NCBI GenBank assembly: GCA_019828595.1
Contig: JAHQRK010000055.1
Span: 25,373 to 89,372 of the forward strand
Origin: Aphanomyces cochlioides
Taxonomy: Eukaryota > Oomycota > Saprolegniomycetes > Saprolegniales > Verrucalvaceae
Length of the DNA: 64,000 nt
Reading direction: 5' to 3'
Shown here: positions 24,308 through 35,643 of the stretch, in pieces
How positions within the stretch are numbered: position 1 is the first letter of the stretch
Layout of the letters: the number at the start of each line of letters is the position of its first letter
The notes under the pieces: generated by a model
Seen by the model: only the letters and a program-made list of their open reading frames with translations
The model's database searches: none
What the model was told of the DNA's origin: nothing
Made by a program: the position numbers and the translations under genes

Positions 24308-24385
24308 GGCTTCTATCCCCTGCTTCAATCCATTTCAACCTCCCCTCTGACCCCTCCATTCTACTCATTTTCATCTGTACTCGTG
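24308..24385 (+). other. ORF1-ORF2 spacer, element 3
   Basis: 78-bp pyrimidine-rich spacer without ATG, carrying the CTGACCCC allele of the element 3/4 subgroup. ORF2 begins at the first ATG after the ORF1 stop. Confidence 0.75.
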
Positions 24386-27300
24386 ATGATTGACAACAAC
24401 TTCTCCGATGTCCCAACTGAACTCGTGGACTGGGACCCACAAATCATCTCCCTCAACACCAATGGCTTCTCCAACAGTCATCGGTACATCCTCGACAAAC
24501 TATCAAGTGTTCACGACGTTTCCTTTATCCAAGAAACCCGTTTCCGCACGCCAAGTCTCCACGACCGTGTTGCGTTCCATTGGCAACGCATCACAAACCA
24601 CGAAGGCTCTTTGTTCTTTGAAGAGCCTATTTACCCTGAAGTATCCACGTCGCCAGCCACTGGAGGTCTGGCTACGTTGATACATCCTCACTCTCCTTTG
24701 AAGAACGCCACTCAAGTCCCTCATGACAACCCAGTGCTTCGTGGTCGTTATCTACAAGTGCGATGTACTCTGGGTCCACTGACAGTCGTTCTCCACAATA
24801 TCTATGCGCCGGCAGCCTTCCAACAACGAGCAAGTTACTTCGAAGAATTGCCACGCGACTTTCCTCCACATGCGCTCCACATTGTTGGAGGAGATTTCAA
24901 CTGCACTCTCAACAAAGATTTGGATTCGTTGAGACCCAGTACCTCCACCATGGCCGGCACCCTTCAACTGGAACAATGGATGCACAGTTTGTCTCTGGTG
25001 GATCTGTTTCGCCGTCAAAACCCCGTGGCAAGAACCTTCACAAGTCCCACACTCACCAACCGACTCGACTACATATTTTGTTCGTCCACCTTGGCGGGTC
25101 TTCGTCATTGGAAGGCGACGCACATGCCACACGTTCCACAGGCTGACCACGTGGCTTGTCGTATCATCTCAAAGCGTCAAACATTGCGCCATGGCTCTGG
25201 ATCATGGAAAGCTCCAACTTGGCTACTTCGTCTACCACGAGCGGCCGAGATTGTTCATGGATGTCTGGATCGATTTTTGGACAAGTCTCCAACATTCCAC
25301 AATATCTCCAAGGCCTACGACATACTGGTCAATGATATCCGCTCCCAACTCAAAGAATTCCATTCTCAACGATTGGAGAAACAACGTCTGCCGTTGAAGA
25401 AGTTAGCTGTCGAGATCGCTTCGCTTTTGCAAGTCCCCAACATGCGTCAAGATTCAGTGCTGGTGGATCGAGTGCGAGACCTTCAAAAGCAAATTCACGA
25501 GCTGCAAGATCGAGACAAGCAGTTTCGTCAAGACCAGGCGTTCCAACTTCACTTGTACAAAGCAGAGCGCTCGTCCAAGTTCCACTTCATGTCCCCTGTC
25601 CCTACCCCCTTGAAGAAGACAGTCTTCAAAGAGTTGGTGGATGTCAATGGAAATGTTGTCTCCAATCAACAAGGCATGTCTGACGTCCTGGTCGACTACT
25701 ACAAGGACTTGTTTGCAGCTCCCGAGGTGCAGCGATCTGGAGACGAAGTGTCGTCATTTCTAACCCCATTGACTCGACACAAGCAACTGCCAGAGCAAGC
25801 CCAGAAAGAGCTGTCGGCTCCCTTGCGCGCCAACGAGTTCTATCATGCTATTCGACACAGCAGTTCGAACTCAGCGCCAGGTCCCAACGCTCTGCCATTC
25901 GAAGTCCTCAAACTTGCACCTCACAAGTGGTCGTTGGTATTGGAGCTGCTATTCACACACCAGCTCCATTCTCACCCTCGCTTGACTCCCATGCAACTTG
26001 TCAGTACGCTGGTGTTGCTGCACAAGAAAGGCCCCAAGTCACAGGCCAAGAACTATCGGCCCATTAGCCTACTCAACACGGATGTGAAAATCCTGACGAG
26101 TATTCTGGCTTATCGACTCCAGCGCCACATTCGACACATCATCCACCCGGACCAGCAAGGCTTTATCCGTCGAAGCAATATCCAAACCAATATTGCACGA
26201 CTGGATGACATGCTGCACCACATCAAACTACACAGTCCGTCCTCGATGGTGGCACTGCTTGACTTTGAGAAAGCTTTTGATCGCGTGGACCACGCGTACT
26301 TGCTCCGCGTCCTCCGTCACTATGGCTTTCCCGAAACCTTTGTTGACATGGTTCGCGTACTGTACTCGGGCCGCAAGTCTCGCATCTTGGTGAACGGCTT
26401 CTTGTCCAAGCCAGTTCACATCTCACGCGGTGTGTTGCAAGGTGATCCACTGTCGCCACTTCTGTTTGTGATCGCTTTGGAACCGATGTGCCAACTCCTA
26501 CGGCAACACTCCAACTATGGCATCAAGTGTGGGGATCGCTACCACACTGGGAGTTACTTTGCCGACGACTCGCAACTCTATGCGGCAAATGAGACGTGCC
26601 TCCACCGGCAGCTTGCATTGGTTCAAACCTTTTGCGACAAGTCTGGTTTCCGACTCAACGTAGACAAGACCCAAATTCTGACCTACAGCCAGTTGAATGG
26701 GAACCTTGCCTCACTACAAGTTACTTCCGACAGTCCCGTGAAGGCTCTTGGTATCTTGGTTGCGCCCAATCTTTCTCCATTGGCACGTTTCAATTACGTG
26801 TTTGAGAAGTTTGTGGCTCGCTTGTCTTTGTGGCTCTACAAGGCTCGAACCATGGCCGGAAAAGTCACTATCCTGCACAGCATATGTCTGCCTGTGTTAT
26901 GGTACCAACTGGCTTTTGTCCCTGCCGACAAAGACCTGGCCAAAAAGATCGACAAGGCCATGCTTCAATTTATGCATGGTGAAGAAATCAACCCATCCTC
27001 CTCTGTCCATGGCCTCCGTTTGATCAAAAAGGAGATCATATTCATGCCGAAGAAGTCCGGTGGCTTAGGCCTGCACCATGCACTTGCTTTATGGCAACAA
27101 CACAACCGCTCTGTCATGATCAGATGCATTCAAGCCATCACCACCCCACCCCGCAAGTCTGCCATGTCCGCCTGGATTACGCCGGGCTATACTCTCCTCG
27201 AGAAGGCTTTTCATCCATGGGGTTCCCCCCGAGATCTCCTCTTGGCAAATGGCTCTTCTGCATTCATCAGACAACTGTACAAGAATCCCAATATCACTCC

Positions 27301-28441
27301 AATGTGGAAAGCCTTATTGAGTAGCTGGTTTGAATCCCGCTGGACTCCGTACGGCTGTCCAAATCACATCTCATCTTTGGATGTTCCCCTTTGGCACAAC
27401 TCGTATCTGCCTGGACTCGAAGACCTATACGATCAGTGCTCTACATCGACGCAAGACCAAGCCAATGTATTGGCTTCGCTTCACATCACGAAGTTGTCGC
27501 ATTTGTTGACTCCGTGTCAGCGAGTTTGGCCAGCTTCGATCTTGTTCGACAAAATCAACCGTGCCTGCCGCCAAGCCAATTTTGTCCCTCCAACGAAACA
27601 ATGGATCTCAATCTTGGTGACCAAGTTATCACGATTGTTTGAGATTGTTTCTGAAGAGGATGCTCCCGTGTTCCACTTGCCGACGCCAAGCTCTGAATGG
27701 ATGGAATGGCACTGGATAATTCACCCTGACTCGAGTCCGATCTTGTTGGCGCTTGCGACTTCGAAATCGGCTAAGATCAGAGCTTCTCCAGCTGTCAGCT
27801 CGTCCATTCTTCCTACCAAGCATCTCAACCTGCCATCCAACTTTTACGAAGACCCCAAGCGCCTTACCCAACTTGCCGCCTTCCTCCAACCCGACCACAT
27901 TCTCCCTCGATATGGAGAGTTCATTTTCAAGACCCTTCTCCGCGCCAACGCCATGCAATATCTGTTTCAGTACCAAGACCCCAAGCCGACGTGTGTCTTC
28001 TGTCGTGTCAATGAGACGTACGAGCATTTCCTGTTCTCTTGTGGATATGGTCAATCTGTTTGGTATTCCTTCAAGACAATCCAGCGACTGCTCGAGTGTT
28101 CCTTTCCGTCCACGTGTCTGGAAATGTTCTACGAGACGCCCAAGCCGTCCGATGGATACTACATCCGTGGCTATCTGAAGATATGGCCGATTGTCCGAGC
28201 CTGCGTGTATTATCAAATATGGCTCCAACGTGCCGATCGCACCTTTCGACCCGACCTCACAGCGAAGAGTCCGATGGAAGTTGCCATTCATGCTGCCTCT
28301 TTGATCAAGCTACATCTACAACAGCTCCTGGTTGATCTCCCTCTCAAGAAGGGATACACCAAGGTATTCAATGTGCTCAAGCATCTATCTTCGGACCCCT
28401 GGTTACGTCAACACATCATTCCTAACAGCGTCGTTTCATGA
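24386..28441 (+). CDS. LINE ORF2: endonuclease-reverse transcriptase (intact)
   Basis: Complete 1351-aa ORF2, the only undamaged one in the window. The N-terminus is an apurinic-type endonuclease that would nick the target: E50 in FIQETRF, D170 and N172 in GGDFNC, D228 in RLDYIF, and D254/H255 in QADH. The central reverse transcriptase, about residues 540-800, has NYRPISLLN, D626 in LLDFEKAFDRVD (motif A), RGVLQGDPLSPLLF, and FADD with D727/D728 (motif C). A CCHC zinc-binding motif (C1203, C1206, H1214, C1219) lies near the C-terminus, as in the zf-RVT family. No RNase H or integrase motif is visible. This order and the missing RNase H resemble L1/Tx1-type elements. The start is the ATG; the preceding GTG was rejected. 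Its partner ORF1 in the same copy is broken, so it would need ORF1 protein from another copy. Confidence 0.96.
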   Translation: MIDNNFSDVPTELVDWDPQIISLNTNGFSNSHRYILDKLSSVHDVSFIQETRFRTPSLHDRVAFHWQRITNHEGSLFFEEPIYPEVSTSPATGGLATLIHPHSPLKNATQVPHDNPVLRGRYLQVRCTLGPLTVVLHNIYAPAAFQQRASYFEELPRDFPPHALHIVGGDFNCTLNKDLDSLRPSTSTMAGTLQLEQWMHSLSLVDLFRRQNPVARTFTSPTLTNRLDYIFCSSTLAGLRHWKATHMPHVPQADHVACRIISKRQTLRHGSGSWKAPTWLLRLPRAAEIVHGCLDRFLDKSPTFHNISKAYDILVNDIRSQLKEFHSQRLEKQRLPLKKLAVEIASLLQVPNMRQDSVLVDRVRDLQKQIHELQDRDKQFRQDQAFQLHLYKAERSSKFHFMSPVPTPLKKTVFKELVDVNGNVVSNQQGMSDVLVDYYKDLFAAPEVQRSGDEVSSFLTPLTRHKQLPEQAQKELSAPLRANEFYHAIRHSSSNSAPGPNALPFEVLKLAPHKWSLVLELLFTHQLHSHPRLTPMQLVSTLVLLHKKGPKSQAKNYRPISLLNTDVKILTSILAYRLQRHIRHIIHPDQQGFIRRSNIQTNIARLDDMLHHIKLHSPSSMVALLDFEKAFDRVDHAYLLRVLRHYGFPETFVDMVRVLYSGRKSRILVNGFLSKPVHISRGVLQGDPLSPLLFVIALEPMCQLLRQHSNYGIKCGDRYHTGSYFADDSQLYAANETCLHRQLALVQTFCDKSGFRLNVDKTQILTYSQLNGNLASLQVTSDSPVKALGILVAPNLSPLARFNYVFEKFVARLSLWLYKARTMAGKVTILHSICLPVLWYQLAFVPADKDLAKKIDKAMLQFMHGEEINPSSSVHGLRLIKKEIIFMPKKSGGLGLHHALALWQQHNRSVMIRCIQAITTPPRKSAMSAWITPGYTLLEKAFHPWGSPRDLLLANGSSAFIRQLYKNPNITPMWKALLSSWFESRWTPYGCPNHISSLDVPLWHNSYLPGLEDLYDQCSTSTQDQANVLASLHITKLSHLLTPCQRVWPASILFDKINRACRQANFVPPTKQWISILVTKLSRLFEIVSEEDAPVFHLPTPSSEWMEWHWIIHPDSSPILLALATSKSAKIRASPAVSSSILPTKHLNLPSNFYEDPKRLTQLAAFLQPDHILPRYGEFIFKTLLRANAMQYLFQYQDPKPTCVFCRVNETYEHFLFSCGYGQSVWYSFKTIQRLLECSFPSTCLEMFYETPKPSDGYYIRGYLKIWPIVRACVYYQIWLQRADRTFRPDLTAKSPMEVAIHAASLIKLHLQQLLVDLPLKKGYTKVFNVLKHLSSDPWLRQHIIPNSVVS

Positions 28442-28587
28442 GAGAGCTGACGGCTCACTCACTTCATCTCCTGTTCAATGACCACTTTGCCATATTCTGT
28501 TTTCCAAGTTCTATTTATACAGTACGAGGCAAATTAGTAAGTCATTAGGGCCTTTGCTCAAAAATAAGGTTAATACAACTCATTTAA
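28442..28587 (+). other. Element 3 3' UTR and terminus
   Basis: 146 bp. The stop-codon stem-loop has a mismatch here (GAGAGAGC). Positions 28522-28542 are complementary to the element 5' end over 19 of 21 nt with a perfect 14-bp core (GTACGAGGCAAATT). The terminal hairpin, 28568-28589, has 6-bp arms GGTTAA and TTAACC with a 10-nt loop, its last bases being shared with the satellite flank. No poly(A) signal or tail is evident. Confidence 0.8.
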
Positions 28588-31500
28588 CCAAGTGGAGAAA
28601 AAGTGGCATCGAGATGCAGTTTGTGGGGTATGCTTGGGACTCTTGCGTGTTGATTTCGGACCAAGTTGGTGCTTGGTCGTCCACCACACGAGCATGACAC
28701 CTTTCAAACATGCCAGACGTGGCGAGTGGGTGTCTCGATGGGGTCGAGATATGCATGTGGCACGTGGGTACCAAGTGGAGAAAAAGTGGCATCGAGATGC
28801 AGTTTGTGGGGTATGCTTGGGACTCTTGCGTGTTGATTTCGGACCAAGTTGGTGCTTGGTCGTCCACCACACGAGCATGACACCTTTCAAACATGCCAGA
28901 CATGGCGAGTGGGTGTCTCGATGGGGTCGAGATATGCATGTGGCACGTGGGTATCAAGTGGAGAAAAAGTGGCATCGAGATGCAGTTTGTGGGGTATGCT
29001 TGGGACTCTTGCGTGTTGATTTCGGACCAAGTTGGTGCTTGGTCGTCCACCACACGAGCATGACACCTTTCAAACATGCCAGACATGGCGAGTGGGTGTC
29101 TCGATGGGGTCGAGATATGCATGTGGCACGTGGGTATCAAGTGGAGAAAAAGTGGCATCGAGATGCAGTTTGTGGGGTATGCTTGGGACTCTTGCGTGTT
29201 GATTTCGGACCAAGTTGGTGCTTGGTCGTCCACCACACGAGCATGACACCTTTCAAACATGCCAGACATGGCGAGTGGGTGTCTCGATGGGGTCGAGATA
29301 TGCATGTGGCACGTGGGTATCAAGTGGAGAAAAAGTGGCATCGAGATGCAGTTTGTGGGGTATGCTTGGGACTCTTGCGTGTTGATTTCGGAACAAGTTG
29401 GTGCTTGGTCGTCCACCACACGAGCATGACACCTTTCAAACATGCCAGACATGGCGAGTGGGTGTCTCGATGGGGTCGAGATATGCATGTGGCACGTGGG
29501 TACCAAGTGGAGAAAAAGTGGCATCGAGATGCAGTTTGTGGGGTATGCTTGGGACTCTTGCGTGTTGATTTCGGAACAAGTTGGTGCTTGGTCGTCCACC
29601 ACACGAGCATGACACCTTTCAAACATGCCAGACATGGCGAGTGGGTGTCTCGATGGGGTCGAGATATGCATGTGGCACGTGGGTACCAAGTGGAGAAAAA
29701 GTGGCATCGAGATGCAGTTTGTGGGGTATGCTTGGGACTCTTGCGTGTTGATTTCGGACCAAGTTGGTGCTTGGTCGTCCACCACACGAGCATGACACCT
29801 TTCAAACATGCCAGACGTGGCGAGTGGGTGTCTCGATGGGGTCGAGATATGCATGTGGCACGTGGGTACCAAGTGGAGAAAAAGTGGCATCGAGATGCAG
29901 TTTGTGGGGTATGCTTGGGACTCTTGCGTGTTGATTTCGGACCAAGTTGGTGCTTGGTCGTCCACCACACGAGCATGACACCTTTCAAACATGCCAGACA
30001 TGGCGAGTGGGTGTCTCGATGGGGTCGAGATATGCATGTGGCACGTGGGTATCAAGTGGAGAAAAAGTGGCATCGAGATGCAGTTTGTGGGGTATGCTTG
30101 GGACTCTTGCGTGTTGATTTCGGACCAAGTTGGTGCTTGGTCGTCCACCACACGAGCATGACACCTTTCAAACATGCCAGACATGGCGAGTGGGTGTCTC
30201 GATGGGGTCGAGATATGCATGTGGCACGTGGGTACCAAGTGGAGAAAAAGTGGCATCGAGATGCAGTTTGTGGGGTATGCTTGGGACTCTTGCGTGTTGA
30301 TTTCGGACCAAGTTGGTGCTTGGTCGTCCACCACACGAGCATGACACCTTTCAAACATGCCAGACATGGCGAGTGGGTGTCTCGATGGGGTCGAGATATG
30401 CATGTGGCACGTGGGTATCAAGTGGAGAAAAAGTGGCATCGAGATGCAGTTTGTGGGGTATGCTTGGGACTCTTGCGTGTTGATTTCGGAACAAGTTGGT
30501 GCTTGGTCGTCCACCACACGAGCATGACACCTTTCAAACATGCCAGACATGGCGAGTGGGTGTCTCGATGGGGTCGAGATATGCATGTGGCACGTGGGTA
30601 CCAAGTGGAGAAAAAGTGGCATCGAGATGCAGTTTGTGGGGTATGCTTGGGACTCTCGCGTGTTGATTTCGGAACAAGTTGGTGCTTGGTCGTCCACCAC
30701 ACGAGCATGACACCTTTCAAACATGCCAGACATGGCGAGTGGGTATCTCGATGGGGTCGAGATATGCATGTGGCACGTGGGTACCAAGTGGAGAAAAAGT
30801 GGCATCGAGATGCAGTTTGTGGGGTATGCTTGGGACTCTTGCGTGTTGATTTCGGACCAAGTTGGTGCTTGGTCGTCCACCACACGAGCATGACACCTTT
30901 CAAACATGCCAGACATGGCGAGTGGGTGTCTCGATGGGGTCGAGATATGCATGTGGCACGTGGGTACCAAGTGGAGAAAAAGTGGCATCGAGATGCAGTT
31001 TGTGGGGTATGCTTGGGACTCTTGCGTGTTGATTTCGGACCAAGTTGGTGCTTGGTCGTCCACCACACGAGCATGACACCTTTCAAACATGCCAGACATG
31101 GCGAGTGGGTATCTCGATGGGGTCGAGATATGCATGTGGCACGTGGGTACCAAGTGGAGAAAAAGTGGCATCGAGATGAGTTTGTGGGGTATGCTTGGGA
31201 CTCTTGCGTGTTGATTTCGGACCAAGTTGGTGCTTGGTCGTCCACCACACGAGCATGACACCTTTCAAACATGCCAGACATGGCGAGTGGGTATCTCGAT
31301 GGGGTCGAGATATGCATGTGGCACGTGGGTACCAAGTGGAGAAAAAGTGGCATCGAGATGCAGTTTGTGGGGTATGCTTGGGACTCTTGCGTGTTGATTT
31401 CGGACCAAGTTGGTGCTTGGTCGTCCACCACACGAGCATGACACCTTTCAAACATGCCAGACATGGCGAGTGGGTATCTCGATGGGGTCGAGATATGCAT

Positions 31501-34500
31501 GTGGCACGTGGGTACCAAGTGGAGAAAAAGTGGCATCGAGATGCAGTTTGTGGGGTATGCTTGGGACTCTTGCGTGTTGATTTCGGACCAAGTTGGTGCT
31601 TGGTCGTCCACCACACGAGCATGACACCTTTCAAACATGCCAGACATGGCGAGTGGGTATCTCGATGGGGTCGAGATATGCATGTGGCACGTGGGTACCA
31701 AGTGGAGAAAAAGTGGCATCGAGATGCAGTTTGTGGGGTATGCTTGGGACTCTTGCGTGTTGATTTCGGACCAAGTTGGTGCTTGGTCGTCCACCACACG
31801 AGCATGACACCTTTCAAACATGCCAGACATGGCGAGTGGGTATCTCGATGGGGTCGAGATATGCATGTGGCACGTGGGTACCAAGTGGAGAAAAAGTGGC
31901 ATCGAGATGCAGTTTGTGGGGTATGCTTGGGACTCTTGCGTGTTGATTTCGGAACAAGTTGGTGCTTGGTCGTCCACCACACGAGCATGACACCTTTCAA
32001 ACATGCCAGACATGGCGAGTGGGTGTCTCGATGGGGTCGAGATATGCATGTGGCACGTGGGTACCAAGTGGAGAAAAAGTGGCATCGAGATGCAGTTTGT
32101 GGGGTATGCTTGGGACTCTTGCGTGTTGATTTCGGACCAAGTTGGTGCTTGGTCGTCCACCACACGAGCATGACACCTTTCAAACATGCCAGACATGGCG
32201 AGTGGGTATCTCGATGGGGTCGAGATATGCATGTGGCACGTGGGTACCAAGTGGAGAAAAAGTGGCATCGAGATGCAGTTTGTGGGGTATGCTTGGGACT
32301 CTTGCGTGTTGATTTCGGACCAAGTTGGTGCTTGGTCGTCCACCACACGAGCATGACACCTTTCAAACATGCCAGACATGGCGAGTGGGTATCTCGATGG
32401 GGTCGAGATATGCATGTGGCACGTGGGTACCAAGTGGAGAAAAAGTGGCATCGAGATGCAGTTTGTGGGGTATGCTTGGGACTCTTGCGTGTTGATTTCG
32501 GACCAAGTTGGTGCTTGGTCGTCCACCACACGAGCATGACACCTTTCAAACATGCCAGACATGGCGAGTGGGTATCTCGATGGGGTCGAGATATGCATGT
32601 GGCACGTGGGTACCAAGTGGAGAAAAAGTGGCATCGAGATGCAGTTTGTGGGGTATGCTTGGGACTCTTGCGTGTTGATTTCGGACCAAGTTGGTGCTTG
32701 GTCGTCCACCACACGAGCATGACACCTTTCAAACATGCCAGACATGGCGAGTGGGTATCTCGATGGGGTCGAGATATGCATGTGGCACGTGGGTACCAAG
32801 TGGAGAAAAAGTGGCATCGAGATGCAGTTTGTGGGGTATGCTTGGGACTCTTGCGTGTTGATTTCGGACCAAGTTGGTGCTTGGTCGTCCACCACACGAG
32901 CATGACACCTTTCAAACATGCCAGACATGGCGAGTGGGTATCTCGATGGGGTCGAGATATGCATGTGGCACGTGGGTACCAAGTGGAGAAAAAGTGGCAT
33001 CGAGATGCAGTTTGTGGGGTATGCTTGGGACTCTTGCGTGTTGATTTCGGACCAAGTTGGTGCTTGGTCGTCCACCACACGAGCATGACACCTTTCAAAC
33101 ATGCCAGACATGGCGAGTGGGTATCTCGATGGGGTCGAGATATGCATGTGGCACGTGGGTACCAAGTGGAGAAAAAGTGGCATCGAGATGCAGTTTGTGG
33201 GGTATGCTTGGGACTCTTGCGTGTTGATTTCGGACCAAGTTGGTGCTTGGTCGTCCACCACACGAGCATGACACCTTTCAAACATGCCAGACATGGCGAG
33301 TGGGTATCTCGATGGGGTCGAGATATGCATGTGGCACGTGGGTACCAAGTGGAGAAAAAGTGGCATCGAGATGAGTTTGTGGGGTATGCTTGGGACTCTT
33401 GCGTGTTGATTTCGGACCAAGTTGGTGCTTGGTCGTCCACCACACGAGCATGACACCTTTCAAACATGCCAGACATGGCGAGTGGGTATCTCGATGGGGT
33501 CGAGATATGCATGTGGCACGTGGGTACCAAGTGGAGAAAAAGTGGCATCGAGATGCAGTTTGTGGGGTATGCTTGGGACTCTTGCGTGTTGATTTCGGAC
33601 CAAGTTGGTGCTTGGTCGTCCACCACACGAGCATGACACCTTTCAAACATGCCAGACATGGCGAGTGGGTATCTCGATGGGGTCGAGATATGCATGTGGC
33701 ACGTGGGTACCAAGTGGAGAAAAAGTGGCATCGAGATGCAGTTTGTGGGGTATGCTTGGGACTCTTGCGTGTTGATTTCGGACCAAGTTGGTGCTTGGTC
33801 GTCCACCACACGAGCATGACACCTTTCAAACATGCCAGACATGGCGAGTGGGTGTCTCGATGGGGTCGAGATATGCATGTGGCACGTGGGTACCAAGTGG
33901 AGAAAAAGTGGCATCGAGATGCAGTTTGTGGGGTATGCTTGGGACTCTCGCGTGTTGATTTCGGAACAAGTTGGTGCTTGGTCGTCCACCACACGAGCAT
34001 GACACCTTTCAAACATGCCAGACATGGCGAGTGGGTGTCTCGATGGGGTCGAGATATGCATGTGGCACGTGGGTACCAAGTGGAGAAAAAGTGGCATCGA
34101 GATGCAGTTTGTGGGGTATGCTTGGGACTCTTGCGTGTTGATTTCGGACCAAGTTGGTGCTTGGTCGTCCACCACACGAGCATGACACCTTTCAAACATG
34201 CCAGACATGGCGAGTGGGTGTCTCGATGGGGTCGAGATATGCATGTGGCACGTGGGTACCAAGTGGAGAAAAAGTGGCATCGAGATGCAGTTTGTGGGGT
34301 ATGCTTGGGACTCTTGCGTGTTGATTTCGGACCAAGTTGGTGCTTGGTCGTCCACCACACGAGCATGACACCTTTCAAACATGCCAGACATGGCGAGTGG
34401 GTATCTCGATGGGGTCGAGATATGCATGTGGCACGTGGGTACCAAGTGGAGAAAAAGTGGCATCGAGATGCAGTTTGTGGGGTATGCTTGGGACTCTTGC

Positions 34501-35498
34501 GTGTTGATTTCGGACCAAGTTGGTGCTTGGTCGTCCACCACACGAGCATGACACCTTTCAAACATGCCAGACATGGCGAGTGGGTATCTCGATGGGGTCG
34601 AGATATGCATGTGGCACGTGGGTACCAAGTGGAGAAAAAGTGGCATCGAGATGCAGTTTGTGGGGTATGCTTGGGACTCTTGCGTGTTGATTTCGGACCA
34701 AGTTGGTGCTTGGTCGTCCACCACACGAGCATGACACCTTTCAAACATGCCAGACATGGCGAGTGGGTATCTCGATGGGGTCGAGATATGCATGTGGCAC
34801 GTGGGTACCAAGTGGAGAAAAAGTGGCATCGAGATGCAGTTTGTGGGGTATGCTTGGGACTCTTGCGTGTTGATTTCGGACCAAGTTGGTGCTTGGTCGT
34901 CCACCACACGAGCATGACACCTTTCAAACATGCCAGACGTGGCGAGTGGGTGTCTCGATGGGGTCGAGATATGCATGTGGCACGTGGGTACCAAGTGGAG
35001 AAAAAGTGGCATCGAGATGCAGTTTGTGGGGTATGCTTGGGACTCTTGCGTGTTGATTTCGGACCAAGTTGGTGCTTGGTCGTCCACCACACGAGCATGA
35101 CACCTTTCAAACATGCCAGACATGGCGAGTGGGTATCTCAATGGGGTCGAGATATGCATGTGGCACGTGGGTACCAAGTGGAGAAAAAGTGGCATCGAGA
35201 TGCAGTTTGTGGGGTATGCTTGGGACTCTTGCGTGTTGATTTCGGACCAAGTTGGTGCTTGGTCGTCCACCACACGAGCATGACACCTTTCAAACATGCC
35301 AGACATGGCGAGTGGGTATCTCGATGGGGTCGAGATATGCATGTGGCACGTGGGTACCAAGTGGAGAAAAAGTGGCATCGAGATGCAGTTTGTGGGGTAT
35401 GCTTGGGACTCTCGCGTGTTGATTTCGGAACAAGTTGGTGCTTGGTCGTCCACCACACGAGCATGACACCTTTCAAACATGCCAGACATGGCGAGTGG
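28588..35498 (+). repeat. Satellite array, ~38 monomers of 183 bp
   Basis: Head-to-tail monomers with exact 183-bp spacing (for example CCAAGTGG at 28588 and 28771). Variation is limited to a few recurring positions: GTGTCTCG or GTATCTCG, GACATGG or GACGTGG, CTTGCG or CTCGCG, GGACC or GGAACC, and GGTATC or GGTACC. Two monomers share a private 1-bp deletion (ATGAGTTT for ATGCAGTTT) at 31177 and 33372. Because 183 is a multiple of 3 and three frames lack stops, spurious ORFs of many hundred codons cross the array. Confidence 0.97.
35482..35498. repeat. Target-site duplication, left copy (element 4)
   Basis: CCAGACATGGCGAGTGG, the satellite sequence immediately before the 3' end of element 4. 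It is repeated at 42877-42893 after the 5' end. The last three bases, TGG, could instead be the complement of a terminal CCA of the element, giving a 14-bp duplication. Confidence 0.9.
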
Positions 35499-35643
35499 TT
35501 AAATGAGTTGTATTAACCTTATTTTTGAGCAAAGGCCCTAATGACTTACTAATTTGCCTCGTACTGTATAAATAGAACTTGGAAAACAGAATATGGCAAA
35601 GTGGTCATTGAACAGGAGATGAAGTGGTGAGCCGTCAGCTCAC
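35499..35643 (-). other. Element 4 3' UTR
   Basis: 145 bp after the ORF2 stop on the minus strand. The terminal hairpin is at 35497-35518. The stretch complementary to the 5' end is at 35544-35564 (19 of 21 nt against 42856-42876). The stop-codon stem-loop is shortened to 6 bp by loss of one T in its right arm. No poly(A). Confidence 0.8.

Larger units (their letters stand above)
12159..24316 (+). repeat. Tandem segmental unit 2 (12,158 bp)
   Basis: Second copy of the unit. It differs from unit 1 by private changes. Its ORF2 lacks the 1-bp deletion seen near 2156 but has its own 1-bp deletions near 15069 and 15163. The inverted fragment has two extra T at 17164-17168. The truncated ORF1 has lost one C near 19436. 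Near its right end (from about 23.2 kb) it takes on alleles of the other element subgroup, so the last kilobase is not a simple copy of unit 1. Confidence 0.88.
21208..28587 (+). mobile_element. LINE element 3, full length, recombinant
   Basis: About 7.38 kb, from the 5' end after CCGTTTTCA to a 3' end at 28587 (or 28590 if the final CCA belongs to the element). Its left part carries element-2 alleles up to about 22955 (LGEGYKDW, MAVLTK, GTGTTGGTA). From 23221 on it carries element-4 alleles (GKADST, ASEDGQDE, VLEDSS, the MID start of ORF2). The right flank is satellite beginning CCAAGTGGAGAAAAAG. ORF2 is intact and ORF1 is broken. Confidence 0.93.

Noticed and set aside
1..28587. LTR retrotransposon or retrovirus
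   Set aside because: There are no long terminal repeats and no protease, RNase H or integrase motifs. The endonuclease is of the apurinic type, and the order endonuclease-RT-CCHC is that of a LINE.
28500..28590. tRNA-like structure because the element ends in CCA
   Set aside because: Only a simple terminal hairpin is visible. No cloverleaf, T-loop or anticodon arm can be drawn.
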